This document shows, one piece after another, positions 56,460-64,000 of a stretch of 64,000 nucleotides of DNA; position 1 is the stretch's first letter; each line of letters begins with the position of its first letter. The notes under the pieces were generated by a model that did no database searches, was not told the origin of the DNA, and was given only the letters and a program-made list of their open reading frames with translations. A program made the position numbers and the translations under genes. The DNA comes from Trinickia mobilis (GTDB lineage: Bacteria; Pseudomonadota; Gammaproteobacteria; Burkholderiales; Burkholderiaceae). The stretch covers positions 209,450 through 273,449 of the forward strand of contig NZ_JAFLRF010000009.1 of assembly GCF_017315705.1 (NCBI RefSeq), read 5' to 3'.

Positions 56460-57101
56460 TCACACGTAGTAGGCGGTGCGGGTCATGACTTTCGACGCGG
56501 CCCGCATCAGCGCGCGAACCGGAAAGGGCAGCTCGACGCCGCCCGATTCCGTCGCGGTCTTGCCGTGCGATATCTCGTCGATTCGCATTTGATCGACGAT
56601 CGCGCGCGACTCTCGGTCGGCCTCCGGCAGCTTCTTCAGATGGCTCTCCAGATGCCGTTCGACCTGGCGCTCCGTCTCCGCCATGAAGCCGAGACTCGCC
56701 TTATCGCCGAGGCTGCCCGCCGCAAATCCGATGGCCAGCGCACCCGTGTACCAGAACGGATTCAGCAGACTCGGACGCGAATCGAGTTCAGCGAGCCGCT
56801 TTGCGGTCCACGCCAGATGGTCTTCCTCCTCGCTTGCCGCATGTTCGAAGGCCGCCTTGAGCACGGGCGAGTTAGTTGCCAGTTTTTGCGCCTGATAAAG
56901 CGCCTGCGCACAAACCTCGCCGACATGATTGACGCGCATCAGCCCGGCCGAATGCGCGCGCTCCGCCGGAGTCAACTGGGCTGGCTCAGCGGGTTCGCTT
57001 TCCGCAGCGGGAGGCGTCGGAACGGGACGGCTCATGCGACTAACGCCTGTCATCGACCGTAAACCCCGGTCAAATTCGGTGATCAATTCGTCTAGCGTCA
57101 T
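56460..57101 (-). CDS. coq7: Demethoxyubiquinone hydroxylase Coq7
   Basis: Coq7 is a membrane-associated diiron monooxygenase that adds the last hydroxyl group in ubiquinone synthesis. The 213-residue protein has iron ligands in [38 protein letters not shown] and RIDEISHGK. The start is the ATG of [10 protein letters not shown], with AGGGAGA seven bases upstream; longer upstream frames have a weaker site. The product class fits IspB at 21895. Confidence 0.94.
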   Translation of the reverse strand: MTLDELITEFDRGLRSMTGVSRMSRPVPTPPAAESEPAEPAQLTPAERAHSAGLMRVNHVGEVCAQALYQAQKLATNSPVLKAAFEHAASEEEDHLAWTAKRLAELDSRPSLLNPFWYTGALAIGFAAGSLGDKASLGFMAETERQVERHLESHLKKLPEADRESRAIVDQMRIDEISHGKTATESGGVELPFPVRALMRAASKVMTRTAYYV

Positions 57102-57411
57102 CCATTTCTCCCTGATTCGCATGGTCCACACGGTGCATGCATCCCACTCGCATCGTCGGCGCTCGGTGCCGCGATGCCTCTCGAGCACCTTCGCTCGACA
57201 TTAAAAGGGCGGTAAACCCTTAAGTCTAGACGATGTCGCACAAATGAAACAGAAAGCTTCCAAACGGCTTTCTTTTGTTTGTCATACCTATTCACTTTGT
57301 TACATTACATTCGGCTTTTCGCGAAGCCAAAACCACTCGATGGTTAGTAATCCAAAATTATCGATTTCTCAATTCTCAAAAAAGACAGGCAAATCTACGG
57401 AGATACATCGG
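57102..57411. other. Intergenic region between coq7 and the broken porin
   Basis: The stretch is AT-rich for this genome. It contains a hairpin AGAAAGC / GCTTTCT followed by T residues at 57251-57276, terminator-like on the plus strand, and the AT-rich upstream region of the porin with GGAG ahead of its ATG. No further gene is supported. Confidence 0.5.
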
Positions 57412-58289
57412 ATGAAGAAATCGCTTTTCGCGCTCGCTGCCTGAGTGCGTTCGCCGCCACCGCCTACCCCCAAAACAGCGTGACGCTATACGGCGTTGTC
57501 GACGCAGGCATCATGCTCAACAACAACAGCAGTGGGCACCAGGAGTACCGCCAATCGGGAGGCGGCATGCAAGGCAACCGTTTCGGCCTGAGAGGCAGCG
57601 AAGACCTCAGCGGCGCATGGAAGGCGCTGTTCGTGCTGGAAAACGGCTTCGTCGTCGAGAGCGGCAAGCTCGGCCAAGGCGGCAGCGAGTTCGGTCGCCA
57701 GGCGTTCGTCGGCCTGTCGAGCGACGCGTACGGCAAGCTCACGCTGGGCCGCCAATACGACTCCGTCGTCGACATGGTCGGTGCCCTGGAGAGCGGCAGC
57801 CAATGGGCGGGCTATACCGGCGCACACCCGGGCGATCTGGGCAATATGAACAACCGGAACCGGGTGAACAACGCGGTCAAGTACACAAGCCCCAATTTCG
57901 GCGGCCTGCCCCCGCCCGTCGTCATGTTGTTCGACGAGACCGCGTTTGTTAACCTCAATCCGAACAGCTTTGCCGGCACCGCGACATTCAACAACGCCGA
58001 AGTCAACTTCAAGTATCAGTTGACGCCGATGCTCCTCGCCGGGGTCGCCTATCAGTACACGCACGGCCCGTCGATGCCGGCCGGCAGCGGCGCGAGGTGT
58101 CACCAGGTCAACGTGGGCGCGGACTACTTCCTGTCGAAGCGCACCGACGTCTATTTGATCGGCGCATGGCAGCACGCCTCCGGCTATGACTCCACCAACA
58201 CGAAGGCCGTGGCGGCGATCAACGGCGTGACGCCGTCGAACACGCAAAACCAGGTGGTGACGACGGTCGGAATTCGCCACAAGTTCTAA
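57412..58289 (+). pseudogene. Gram-negative porin (OmpC-like), frameshifted and shortened
   Basis: The ATG at 57412 (GGAG upstream) gives MKKSLFALAA and then a TGA at 57442-57444. Restoring one C before CTG at 57441 joins this to ...LSAFAATAYPQNSVTLYGVVDAGI, an intact porin signal peptide and first strand, so one base has been lost from a C pair. The downstream frame (to 58289) has porin motifs (RFGLRGSEDL, GLSSDAYGKLTLGRQYDSVVD, C-terminal TTVGIRHKF ending in Phe). It is also short: about 285 residues against roughly 360-380 in relatives, with the KYTSPNFGG segment jumping to later strands. It is therefore probably non-functional. Confidence 0.82.
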
Positions 58290-58315
58290 TAGACGAAAGC
58301 GCAACCGGCTTGACA

Positions 58316-58345
58316 GACAAGGCGCCTTCGGGCGCCTTGTCTTTT
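58316..58345 (+). terminator. Intrinsic terminator after the porin pseudogene
   Basis: A perfect 11-bp stem (GACAAGGCGCC / GGCGCCTTGTC) with a TTCG tetraloop is followed by four T. Confidence 0.92.
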
Positions 58346-58468
58346 GCGCAATGCCGCGTCCCGCGAAAACGGGCGGCCCGGCAAACGTAAAAAGCCCTCG
58401 GGCACACCGTCGGGTTTTGCAAGTACGCCGCAGTTCGCGCGGCGCACCCAGAGCATCGGCACGCCTCG

Positions 58469-60142
58469 CTAAGCTTTCCCGTCGCGAAGCTCGCGACGCA
58501 GGATCTTGCCGACATTCGTCTTCGGCAGCTCGTTGCGAAACTCAATGAGCTTCGGACGCTTGTATCCGGTCAGTTGCTCCTTGCAGAAGGCGAAGACGTC
58601 GGTATCGGTGAGCGCCGGGTCCTTCTTGACGATGAAAAGCTTCACGGCCTCCCCCGAATGCTGGTCCGGCACGCCGACCGCCGCGACTTCGAAGACGCCC
58701 GGGTGCTTCGCGACCACATCCTCGATCTCGTTCGGATAGACATTGAAGCCCGATACCAGAATCATGTCCTTCTTCCGATCGACGATCTTCACGAAGCCGC
58801 GCTCGTCCATGACGCCGATGTCGCCTGACTTGAAGAAGCCGTCGGCCGTCATGACCTTCGCCGTTTCGTCCGGACGATTCCAGTAGCCCGCCATCACCTG
58901 CGGTCCGCGAATGCAGATCTCGCCTGCTTCGCCCGATGGCAGCGCGTTGCCGTCGTCGTCGCGAATCGAGACTTCCGTCGAAGGCAGCGGCACGCCGATC
59001 GTGCCGCTGTATTCCGTCGCGGTGACGGGATTGCATGTCACGCACGGCGAGGTTTCAGAAAGACCGTAGCCTTCGACAATCGGAGAATGCGTGGCCGCAT
59101 ACCAGCGTTTCGCCACCGCCTCCTGGACCGCCATCCCCCCACCGTTCGCGACCATGAGCTTCGAGACGTTCAACTTCGAAAAATCGGGGTGGTTGAGCAT
59201 CGCGTTGTAGAGCGTGTTGACGGCTGGCAGCGTGTTGATCGCATAGCCTTTCAACTGCTTGATCATTCCAGCGATATCGCGCGGATTCGGAATCAGGATG
59301 CCGAGGCCGCCCGTGCGCAGCGTGAGAAACCCGCAGACCGTCAGTGCAAATACGTGATAGAGCGGCAGCGCGATGACGTTGATCACCTGGTCGACATCGG
59401 TTCGCAACGCGTGCGCCGGCTCGTGCCACGCCGCGGACTGCAGCACGTTCGCGACAATGTTCCGATGGGTGAGCGTCGCGCCTTTGGCGACGCCGGTTGT
59501 CCCGCCGGTGTACTGAAGGAACGCGATGTCGCCCGGTCCCACTTGGACCGCCTTGAACGGGTGACGGCCGCCTTCCGAGACGGCGTCGTTGAATTTGACG
59601 TGGCCCGGCAGGCTCCACGCGGGCACCATCTTTTTGATGCGCCGCACGACGAAATTGACGAGCAGCCCATTGGCCCCCAGCAAGTCGCCCATCGACGACA
59701 CGATCACATGCTTGACCGACGTGTTGCGCACGACAGCCTGCAGAGTCACCGCGAAATTCTCGAGCAGGATGATCGCTTCGGCGCCGCTGTCCTTGAGCTG
59801 ATGTTCAAGTTCGCGCGGCGTGTAGAGCGGGTTCACGTTCACGACGGTGTAGCCCGCGCGCAGGATTGCGGCGATCGCCACCGGATACTGCAACACGTTC
59901 GGCATCATGATCGCGATACGCGCGCCGCGGGCGAGCCCTTTCGACTGAAACCACGCGCCGAGCTTGCGCGATTGCTCGTCGAGCTCGCCGTAGGTCATCG
60001 ATTTGCCCAGGCACACGAACGCGGGCTTTGCGCGGTATCGGCCGAAGCTCTCTTCGAGCAGTTCGCCGACGGAAGCGTACTGAGCGGGATCGATCTCGGC
60101 GGGGACGCCAGGCGGATATGACTTCAGCCAAATTTTTTCCAT
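58469..60142 (-). CDS. fadD: Long-chain fatty acid--CoA ligase
   Basis: FadD activates fatty acids to acyl-CoA for beta-oxidation. The 557-residue AMP-binding enzyme has YTGGTTGVAKGATLTH (P-loop-like motif, about 213-228), VEGYGLSETSP, KSGDIGVMDERGFVKIVDRKKDMI and GFNVYPNEIEDV, with the usual C-terminal domain. GAGGAG lies nine bases upstream. An imperfect 20-bp palindrome just ahead of the start may be a regulator site. Confidence 0.94.
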   Translation of the reverse strand: MEKIWLKSYPPGVPAEIDPAQYASVGELLEESFGRYRAKPAFVCLGKSMTYGELDEQSRKLGAWFQSKGLARGARIAIMMPNVLQYPVAIAAILRAGYTVVNVNPLYTPRELEHQLKDSGAEAIILLENFAVTLQAVVRNTSVKHVIVSSMGDLLGANGLLVNFVVRRIKKMVPAWSLPGHVKFNDAVSEGGRHPFKAVQVGPGDIAFLQYTGGTTGVAKGATLTHRNIVANVLQSAAWHEPAHALRTDVDQVINVIALPLYHVFALTVCGFLTLRTGGLGILIPNPRDIAGMIKQLKGYAINTLPAVNTLYNAMLNHPDFSKLNVSKLMVANGGGMAVQEAVAKRWYAATHSPIVEGYGLSETSPCVTCNPVTATEYSGTIGVPLPSTEVSIRDDDGNALPSGEAGEICIRGPQVMAGYWNRPDETAKVMTADGFFKSGDIGVMDERGFVKIVDRKKDMILVSGFNVYPNEIEDVVAKHPGVFEVAAVGVPDQHSGEAVKLFIVKKDPALTDTDVFAFCKEQLTGYKRPKLIEFRNELPKTNVGKILRRELRDGKA

Positions 60143-60159
60143 CGGGCGTCTCCTCTGAT

Positions 60160-60179
60160 TTTAGAATGGTCGTGCTAAA
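60160..60179. promoter_or_regulatory. Candidate operator upstream of fadD
   Basis: TTTAGAATGGTCGTGCTAAA is an imperfect palindrome (TTTAG / CTAAA outer arms, matching inner positions) 18 bp from the fadD start. Its form suits a TetR-family fatty-acid regulator; this is inferred from position and symmetry only. Confidence 0.5.
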
Positions 60180-60290
60180 CGACGAATCCTAGCCGCTCAC
60201 CCGCGCGGAAACAACCGGGTTAGACACTGTTCTCGAACACCTCCTCGAATTTAGACTGAGGTCTCAGGCGGCCTGTGCCGCGGTGCTTGC

Positions 60291-60316
60291 GCGAGGTGCT
60301 TCCGCGAGGTGCTTCC
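60291..60316. repeat. 13-bp direct tandem repeat
   Basis: GCGAGGTGCTTCC occurs twice in tandem, preceded by a degenerate third copy, between the molybdopterin gene and fadD. Confidence 0.7.
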
Positions 60317-60322
60317 GAATTG

Positions 60323-62401
60323 TCAGGCGCGCTCGACTTCGACAAGACAATCGTAGAAAGTCGCCGATCCGCCTAGGTCGGTAAGCGCCTGGCTCGTGAC
60401 TTGATTGGCGTTTCGTCCGTCAGGAGCGAGCTTCTTCCACCAGATCGACAAGCCGACCACGACGCCCTGCCGCGCCCGCTCCGTCACCCGAGCCCGCACT
60501 TGCATCGAGCCGCGATCGTTAAAGACGAGCACGAGGTCGTTTTCTCCGATGTTGCGGGGAGCCGCATCGGCCGGGTGGATGTCGAGATGCGGCTCGCCTT
60601 CCGTCGAGCGCAGGCTCTCCACGTTGACGAAGCTGCTGTTCAGGAAATTGCGCGCGGGCGGCGAAATCATCGCGAGCGGATAGCGCGCGGCCAGCTCCGG
60701 CGCGCCGTCGGCGGATTCGTACGGCGGCAGATAGTCGGGCACCGGATCGACTCCTTCGGCGGCAAGCCTCGGGCTCACGAATTCGCATTTCCCCGACGGC
60801 GTGCGAAAACCGCCATTGGCGAAAGGCGCATCGGACAGCTTCAGCTTGATCCAGCCAGTCTTCTTGAGCGAGTCCCAATCGGTCCCGTCGATGGTCGGAT
60901 CGGTCCAGCGCAACGCCGTACGTGCGACCGCCTCGTCGGTTTCGTACAGCGCCGGCTCCTGCAAGCCCATCGAGCGGGCAATGCCGCGGAAGATCTCCGT
61001 GTTCGGCAATGCATCGCCAACCGGCGGAATCGCGGGCTCGTTCACCATTACATACGTGTGCCCGTAAGACTTGTGAAGATCGAAATGCTCCAATTGAGTC
61101 GTGGCCGGCAGCAGCAGATCGGCGTAGTCGGCCGTATCGGTCTGGAAATGCTCGAGGACGATCGTGAATAGATCCTCCCGCGCAAATCCGGCCGCCACCC
61201 GCTCCGAATCCGGCGCGACCGCGACCGGGTTCGAGTTATAGACGATGATCGCTTCTATTTTCGGCCCGAACGCGGCGTCGCCGGGATGCAGCAGCGCGTC
61301 TCCGATCACGTTCATGTTGACGATGCGCGGCTGGTTGGCCGGCCATCCCGGTATCAGATCGGGACGTTGAAGCGCGTGCCCGTCGACCGGCGCCCAGCTC
61401 GACGAGGACATCAGCAGGCCGCCCGCCCGATCGCGCCACGCGCCGGTCAAAGACGGCAGGCAGGCGATCGCGCGCGTTGCATTGCCGCCGCCGCGCACGC
61501 GCTGCATGCCGTAGTTCAGGCGAATGGCGGACCTGCGCGTCTTGCCATAGAGCCGCGCCAGATCGACGATTTCGTGCTCCTCGACGCCGCAGATCTGCGC
61601 AGCCCGCGACGGCGGATACGCGAGCGCACGCGCCTTGAGTTCGTCGAATCCCAGCGTATGCGCGGCAATATAAGCGTGATCCAATAAGTCTTCGACGATC
61701 AGCACGTGCATCATCCCCAATGCCAACGCGCCGTCCGTGCCCGGGCGCAGCGCGATGTGCTGGTGGCACTTCTCGGCGGTGAGCGAGCGATAAGGATCGA
61801 TCGCGACAAGCCGCGCGCCCCGGCGCTTCGCCTCTTGCGCACGCGTCCAGAAATGCAGGTTCGACGCGATCGGGTTGGCACCCCAAATCAAAATCAGCTC
61901 GCTCTCTTCGAAGAACTCGCTGTGCATGCCGATGCTTGCGCCGTACGTATACTTGAGGCCAGCCGCTCCGGCCGCGGCGCAAATCGTGCGATCCAGCCGC
62001 GACGCTCCCAGCTTATGAAAAAAGCGCTGGGCGATGCTGTCGCCCTGAACGAGCCCCATCGTGCCCGCGTAGCTGTAGGGCAAAAGCGCTTGCGGCTCGC
62101 GTTTCGTAATTTCGGACAGCCGGGAAGCCGCGAGAGTGAACGCCTCATCCCAACTGATCGGTTCGAACTTGCCCTCGCCCTTGCAGCCAACACGCTTGAG
62201 CGGCGTCGTCAGACGCTTCGGATGGTGAACGCGCTCGGGATATCGACTGACTTTCGTGCACAGCACCCCTTGCGTCGGTGGATGATCGGGGTCGCCGACC
62301 ACGTTGATCGCCCGGCCGTTTTCTACCGTGACCCTCATCGCGCAAGTGTCCGGGCAATCGTGCGGGCAAACGGCGCGAGCGAATTCGGTGGGGGCGTTCA
62401 T
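60323..62401 (-). CDS. Molybdopterin-dependent oxidoreductase with 4Fe-4S cluster
   Basis: The 692-residue protein belongs to the DMSO reductase/formate dehydrogenase superfamily. A 4Fe-4S cluster site is C12-C16-C20-C48 (VCPHDCPDTC ... GVLCTK). Cofactor regions include LILIWGANPIASNLHFW, VAIDPYRSLTAEKC and the C-terminal molydopterin dinucleotide-binding domain (about 570-692). Cys141 (TICAAAGAAG) is a candidate molybdenum ligand. No Tat signal is seen, so it is likely cytoplasmic. No partner subunits are adjacent, and its substrate is unknown. Confidence 0.87.
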   Translation of the reverse strand: MNAPTEFARAVCPHDCPDTCAMRVTVENGRAINVVGDPDHPPTQGVLCTKVSRYPERVHHPKRLTTPLKRVGCKGEGKFEPISWDEAFTLAASRLSEITKREPQALLPYSYAGTMGLVQGDSIAQRFFHKLGASRLDRTICAAAGAAGLKYTYGASIGMHSEFFEESELILIWGANPIASNLHFWTRAQEAKRRGARLVAIDPYRSLTAEKCHQHIALRPGTDGALALGMMHVLIVEDLLDHAYIAAHTLGFDELKARALAYPPSRAAQICGVEEHEIVDLARLYGKTRRSAIRLNYGMQRVRGGGNATRAIACLPSLTGAWRDRAGGLLMSSSSWAPVDGHALQRPDLIPGWPANQPRIVNMNVIGDALLHPGDAAFGPKIEAIIVYNSNPVAVAPDSERVAAGFAREDLFTIVLEHFQTDTADYADLLLPATTQLEHFDLHKSYGHTYVMVNEPAIPPVGDALPNTEIFRGIARSMGLQEPALYETDEAVARTALRWTDPTIDGTDWDSLKKTGWIKLKLSDAPFANGGFRTPSGKCEFVSPRLAAEGVDPVPDYLPPYESADGAPELAARYPLAMISPPARNFLNSSFVNVESLRSTEGEPHLDIHPADAAPRNIGENDLVLVFNDRGSMQVRARVTERARQGVVVGLSIWWKKLAPDGRNANQVTSQALTDLGGSATFYDCLVEVERA

Positions 62402-62421
62402 CGTCGGTGTCCGTAATGGTC

Positions 62422-62445
62422 GTAGCGAATTGATTTAGTCGCTAC
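62422..62445. promoter_or_regulatory. Inverted repeat between divergent genes
   Basis: GTAGCGA (62422-62428) and TCGCTAC (62439-62445) form a perfect 7-bp inverted repeat with a 10-base spacer in the gap between the molybdopterin gene and the amidohydrolase gene. It is a possible regulator site. Confidence 0.4.
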
Positions 62446-62606
62446 TTTTATCGCGACAGGGCGTTGCAATTTTATTACGCCTGGGCGCGCCACGCCCCCG
62501 AGCCGTTATTGACGTCGAATCGCCCAAAAAGCACTTCGGCGTAGAATGAAACGGCAAGCATCCCCTCCGTCCTCAGGACGTAACGCACAACAAAGCCGAA
62601 CGCATC

Positions 62607-63806
62607 ATGAAACTCATCCCCGAAATTCAAGCCGCGCGAGGCGAAATCCAAACGCTTCGACGACAGATCCACTCCCATCCCGAACTGCGCTACGAAGAAG
62701 TTCAGACCTCCGACCTGGTTGCTCAACGCCTGACTGAATGGGGCATCGAAGTGCACCGCGGCTTCGGCAAAACGGGAGTGGTCGGTGTCCTGAAGCGCGG
62801 CACTGGAACGCGCTCGGTCGGTCTTCGCGCCGACATGGATGCGCTGCCGATTCAAGAGCTCAACACCTTCGAACATCGCTCGCAACACGCGGGGAGGATG
62901 CACGCCTGCGGCCACGACGGACACACGGCGATGCTCCTCGGCGCCGCGCAATTTCTTGCAAAGCACGGCGATTTTGATGGAACGATCGTCTTCATCTTTC
63001 AACCGGCCGAGGAAGGCGGCGCCGGCGCCAAGGCCATGATCGATGACGGCCTGTTTGTGAAATTCCCCATCGAAGCGGTATTTGGCATGCACAACTGGCC
63101 GGGCATGCCTGCCGGTTATTTTGGCGTGACCGAAGGCCCGATCATGGCGTCGAGCAACGAGTTTCGCATCGAGATCAAGGGCGTGGGCGCGCATGCCGCA
63201 TTGCCGCACAACGGCCGCGACCCGGTGTTCACCGCGGTGCAGATCGCGAACGCCCTGCAGAGCATTATCACGAGGAACAAGAAACCGCTCGATACGGCGG
63301 TCCTTTCAGTCACGCAAATTCATGCTGGCGATGCGGTGAATGTCGTTCCGGACGACGCTTGGCTCGCAGGAACAGTACGCACGTTCACGACCGAGACGCT
63401 CGATTTGATCGAGTCGCGTATGCGAAAGATCGTCGAGGCCACGGCATCGGCCTACGATTGTTCTGCCGACGTGACGTTCCACCGGAACTATCCGCCGACA
63501 ATCAACAGCCCGAAGGAAACGCAGTTCGCCGCTGAAGTCATGCGGGAAATTGCGAGCGCCGATCACGTCGACGGCGCCGTTGAACCAACGATGGGCGCGG
63601 AGGATTTTGCCTTCATGTTGTTGGCGAAGCCCGGCTGCTACGCTTTTATCGGCAATGGCGAGGGGACGCACCGAGAAATTGGTCACGGTGCCGGACCATG
63701 CATGCTGCACAACGCGAGCTACGATTTCAACGACGAATTACTTCCGATTGGTTCGACGTATTGGGTGAGACTCGCTCAGCGCTTTTTGTCTGCGGAACGA
63801 GTGTAG
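62607..63806 (+). CDS. M20-family amidohydrolase (hippurate hydrolase-like)
   Basis: The 399-residue peptidase M20D protein has LRADMDALPIQE, metal-binding MHACGHDGHTAMLLGAA (His, Asp, His), FQPAEEGGAGAKAM (catalytic Glu) and the C-terminal EPTMGAEDFAFML (Glu/Asp ligand). A dimerisation domain lies at about 180-290. Family members split N-acyl amino acids; hippurate, indole-acetyl-amino acid or other substrates are possible, and none can be chosen from sequence. It diverges from the molybdopterin gene. Confidence 0.88.
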   Translation: MKLIPEIQAARGEIQTLRRQIHSHPELRYEEVQTSDLVAQRLTEWGIEVHRGFGKTGVVGVLKRGTGTRSVGLRADMDALPIQELNTFEHRSQHAGRMHACGHDGHTAMLLGAAQFLAKHGDFDGTIVFIFQPAEEGGAGAKAMIDDGLFVKFPIEAVFGMHNWPGMPAGYFGVTEGPIMASSNEFRIEIKGVGAHAALPHNGRDPVFTAVQIANALQSIITRNKKPLDTAVLSVTQIHAGDAVNVVPDDAWLAGTVRTFTTETLDLIESRMRKIVEATASAYDCSADVTFHRNYPPTINSPKETQFAAEVMREIASADHVDGAVEPTMGAEDFAFMLLAKPGCYAFIGNGEGTHREIGHGAGPCMLHNASYDFNDELLPIGSTYWVRLAQRFLSAERV

Positions 63807-64000
63807 CGGGCGCTAAGGGGCGTTGCGACAATCCGCGCCGATAGAAGCGATGGTGGTCAACGGCCGATCGGTGCGTCGACCCTTCGATGGAGAATCGATG
63901 TAAGGCGGCTGGCCATGTCGGTCCGCTTGCGCCAAGACGCGAAACGCGGCGCGCACAGCGCGTGCGAGCATGCGGGTTGGGGGTGAGGGGCTGGCCGGTC
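63807..64000. other. End of window after the M20 gene
   Basis: No gene, terminator or repeat could be recognised in the last 194 bases. Confidence 0.5.

Overview
The window is a high-GC stretch of a betaproteobacterial main chromosome, most likely Burkholderiaceae (Burkholderia sensu lato: Burkholderia, Paraburkholderia, Trinickia and relatives). The evidence is the gene order (prmA - zinc-ribbon protein - tpx; nrdB/nrdA; proB-obgE-rpmA-rplU; pilB-pilC-pilD-coaE-zapD-yacG; secA/argJ; a complete dcw cluster followed by a peroxiredoxin and lpxC), the alanine/lysine-rich histone H1-like protein, and families such as CNP1-like and DUF815. This is inferred from protein content, since no 16S rRNA gene is present. 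Nearly all of the window is housekeeping sequence. I see no prophage, insertion sequence, CRISPR array, rRNA operon or secondary-metabolite cluster.

Layout: (1) 1-5.2 kb: 3' end of prmA, a DUF3426 zinc-ribbon membrane protein, tpx, a PfkB kinase, a glycine-zipper lipoprotein, an H1-like nucleoid protein, and a structured gene-free stretch (4743-5186). (2) 5.2-10.4 kb: class Ia ribonucleotide reductase nrdB and nrdA on the minus strand, with a sigma70-type promoter and two NrdR boxes upstream of nrdA. (3) 10.4-20.9 kb: ampD, a small zinc-ribbon protein and a CcsA-like cytochrome c assembly protein diverge from ffh; then hpt, a MarC-family protein, proS, rppH, a CNP1-like lipoprotein, proB and obgE. 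(4) 21-25 kb: rpmA and rplU behind a near-consensus promoter, then ispB, tRNA-Pro(CGG) and a CorC-type CBS transporter. (5) 24.5-30 kb: type IV pilus assembly genes pilB, pilC and pilD with coaE, zapD and yacG. (6) 30-36.4 kb: mutT, a DUF815 ATPase, argJ and secA on the minus strand, dciA on the plus strand. (7) 36.5-56.2 kb: the division and cell-wall (dcw) cluster, all minus strand, transcribed mraZ-rsmH-ftsL-ftsI-murE-murF-mraY-murD-ftsW-murG-murC-ddl-ftsQ-ftsA-ftsZ, then a peroxiredoxin and lpxC. Seven junctions are 4-bp ATGA overlaps, so translation is probably coupled. (8) 56.4-64 kb: coq7, a broken porin gene, fadD, a molybdopterin oxidoreductase and an M20 amidohydrolase.

The most notable items are below gene level. 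Upstream of mraZ there are four GTG-type repeats at exact 10-bp spacing overlapping the promoter, a good MraZ operator candidate. About 275 bp inside rsmH uses codons very unlike its flanks although the protein looks normal. One short GC-rich repeat fills the pilB-pilC gap and also occurs inside the murD reading frame, and a similar palindrome lies in an N-terminal extension of ddl. The porin gene carries a one-base deletion in its signal peptide and an apparent internal deletion. Other repeat-like sequences flank the H1-like gene. I found no convincing new multi-gene system.
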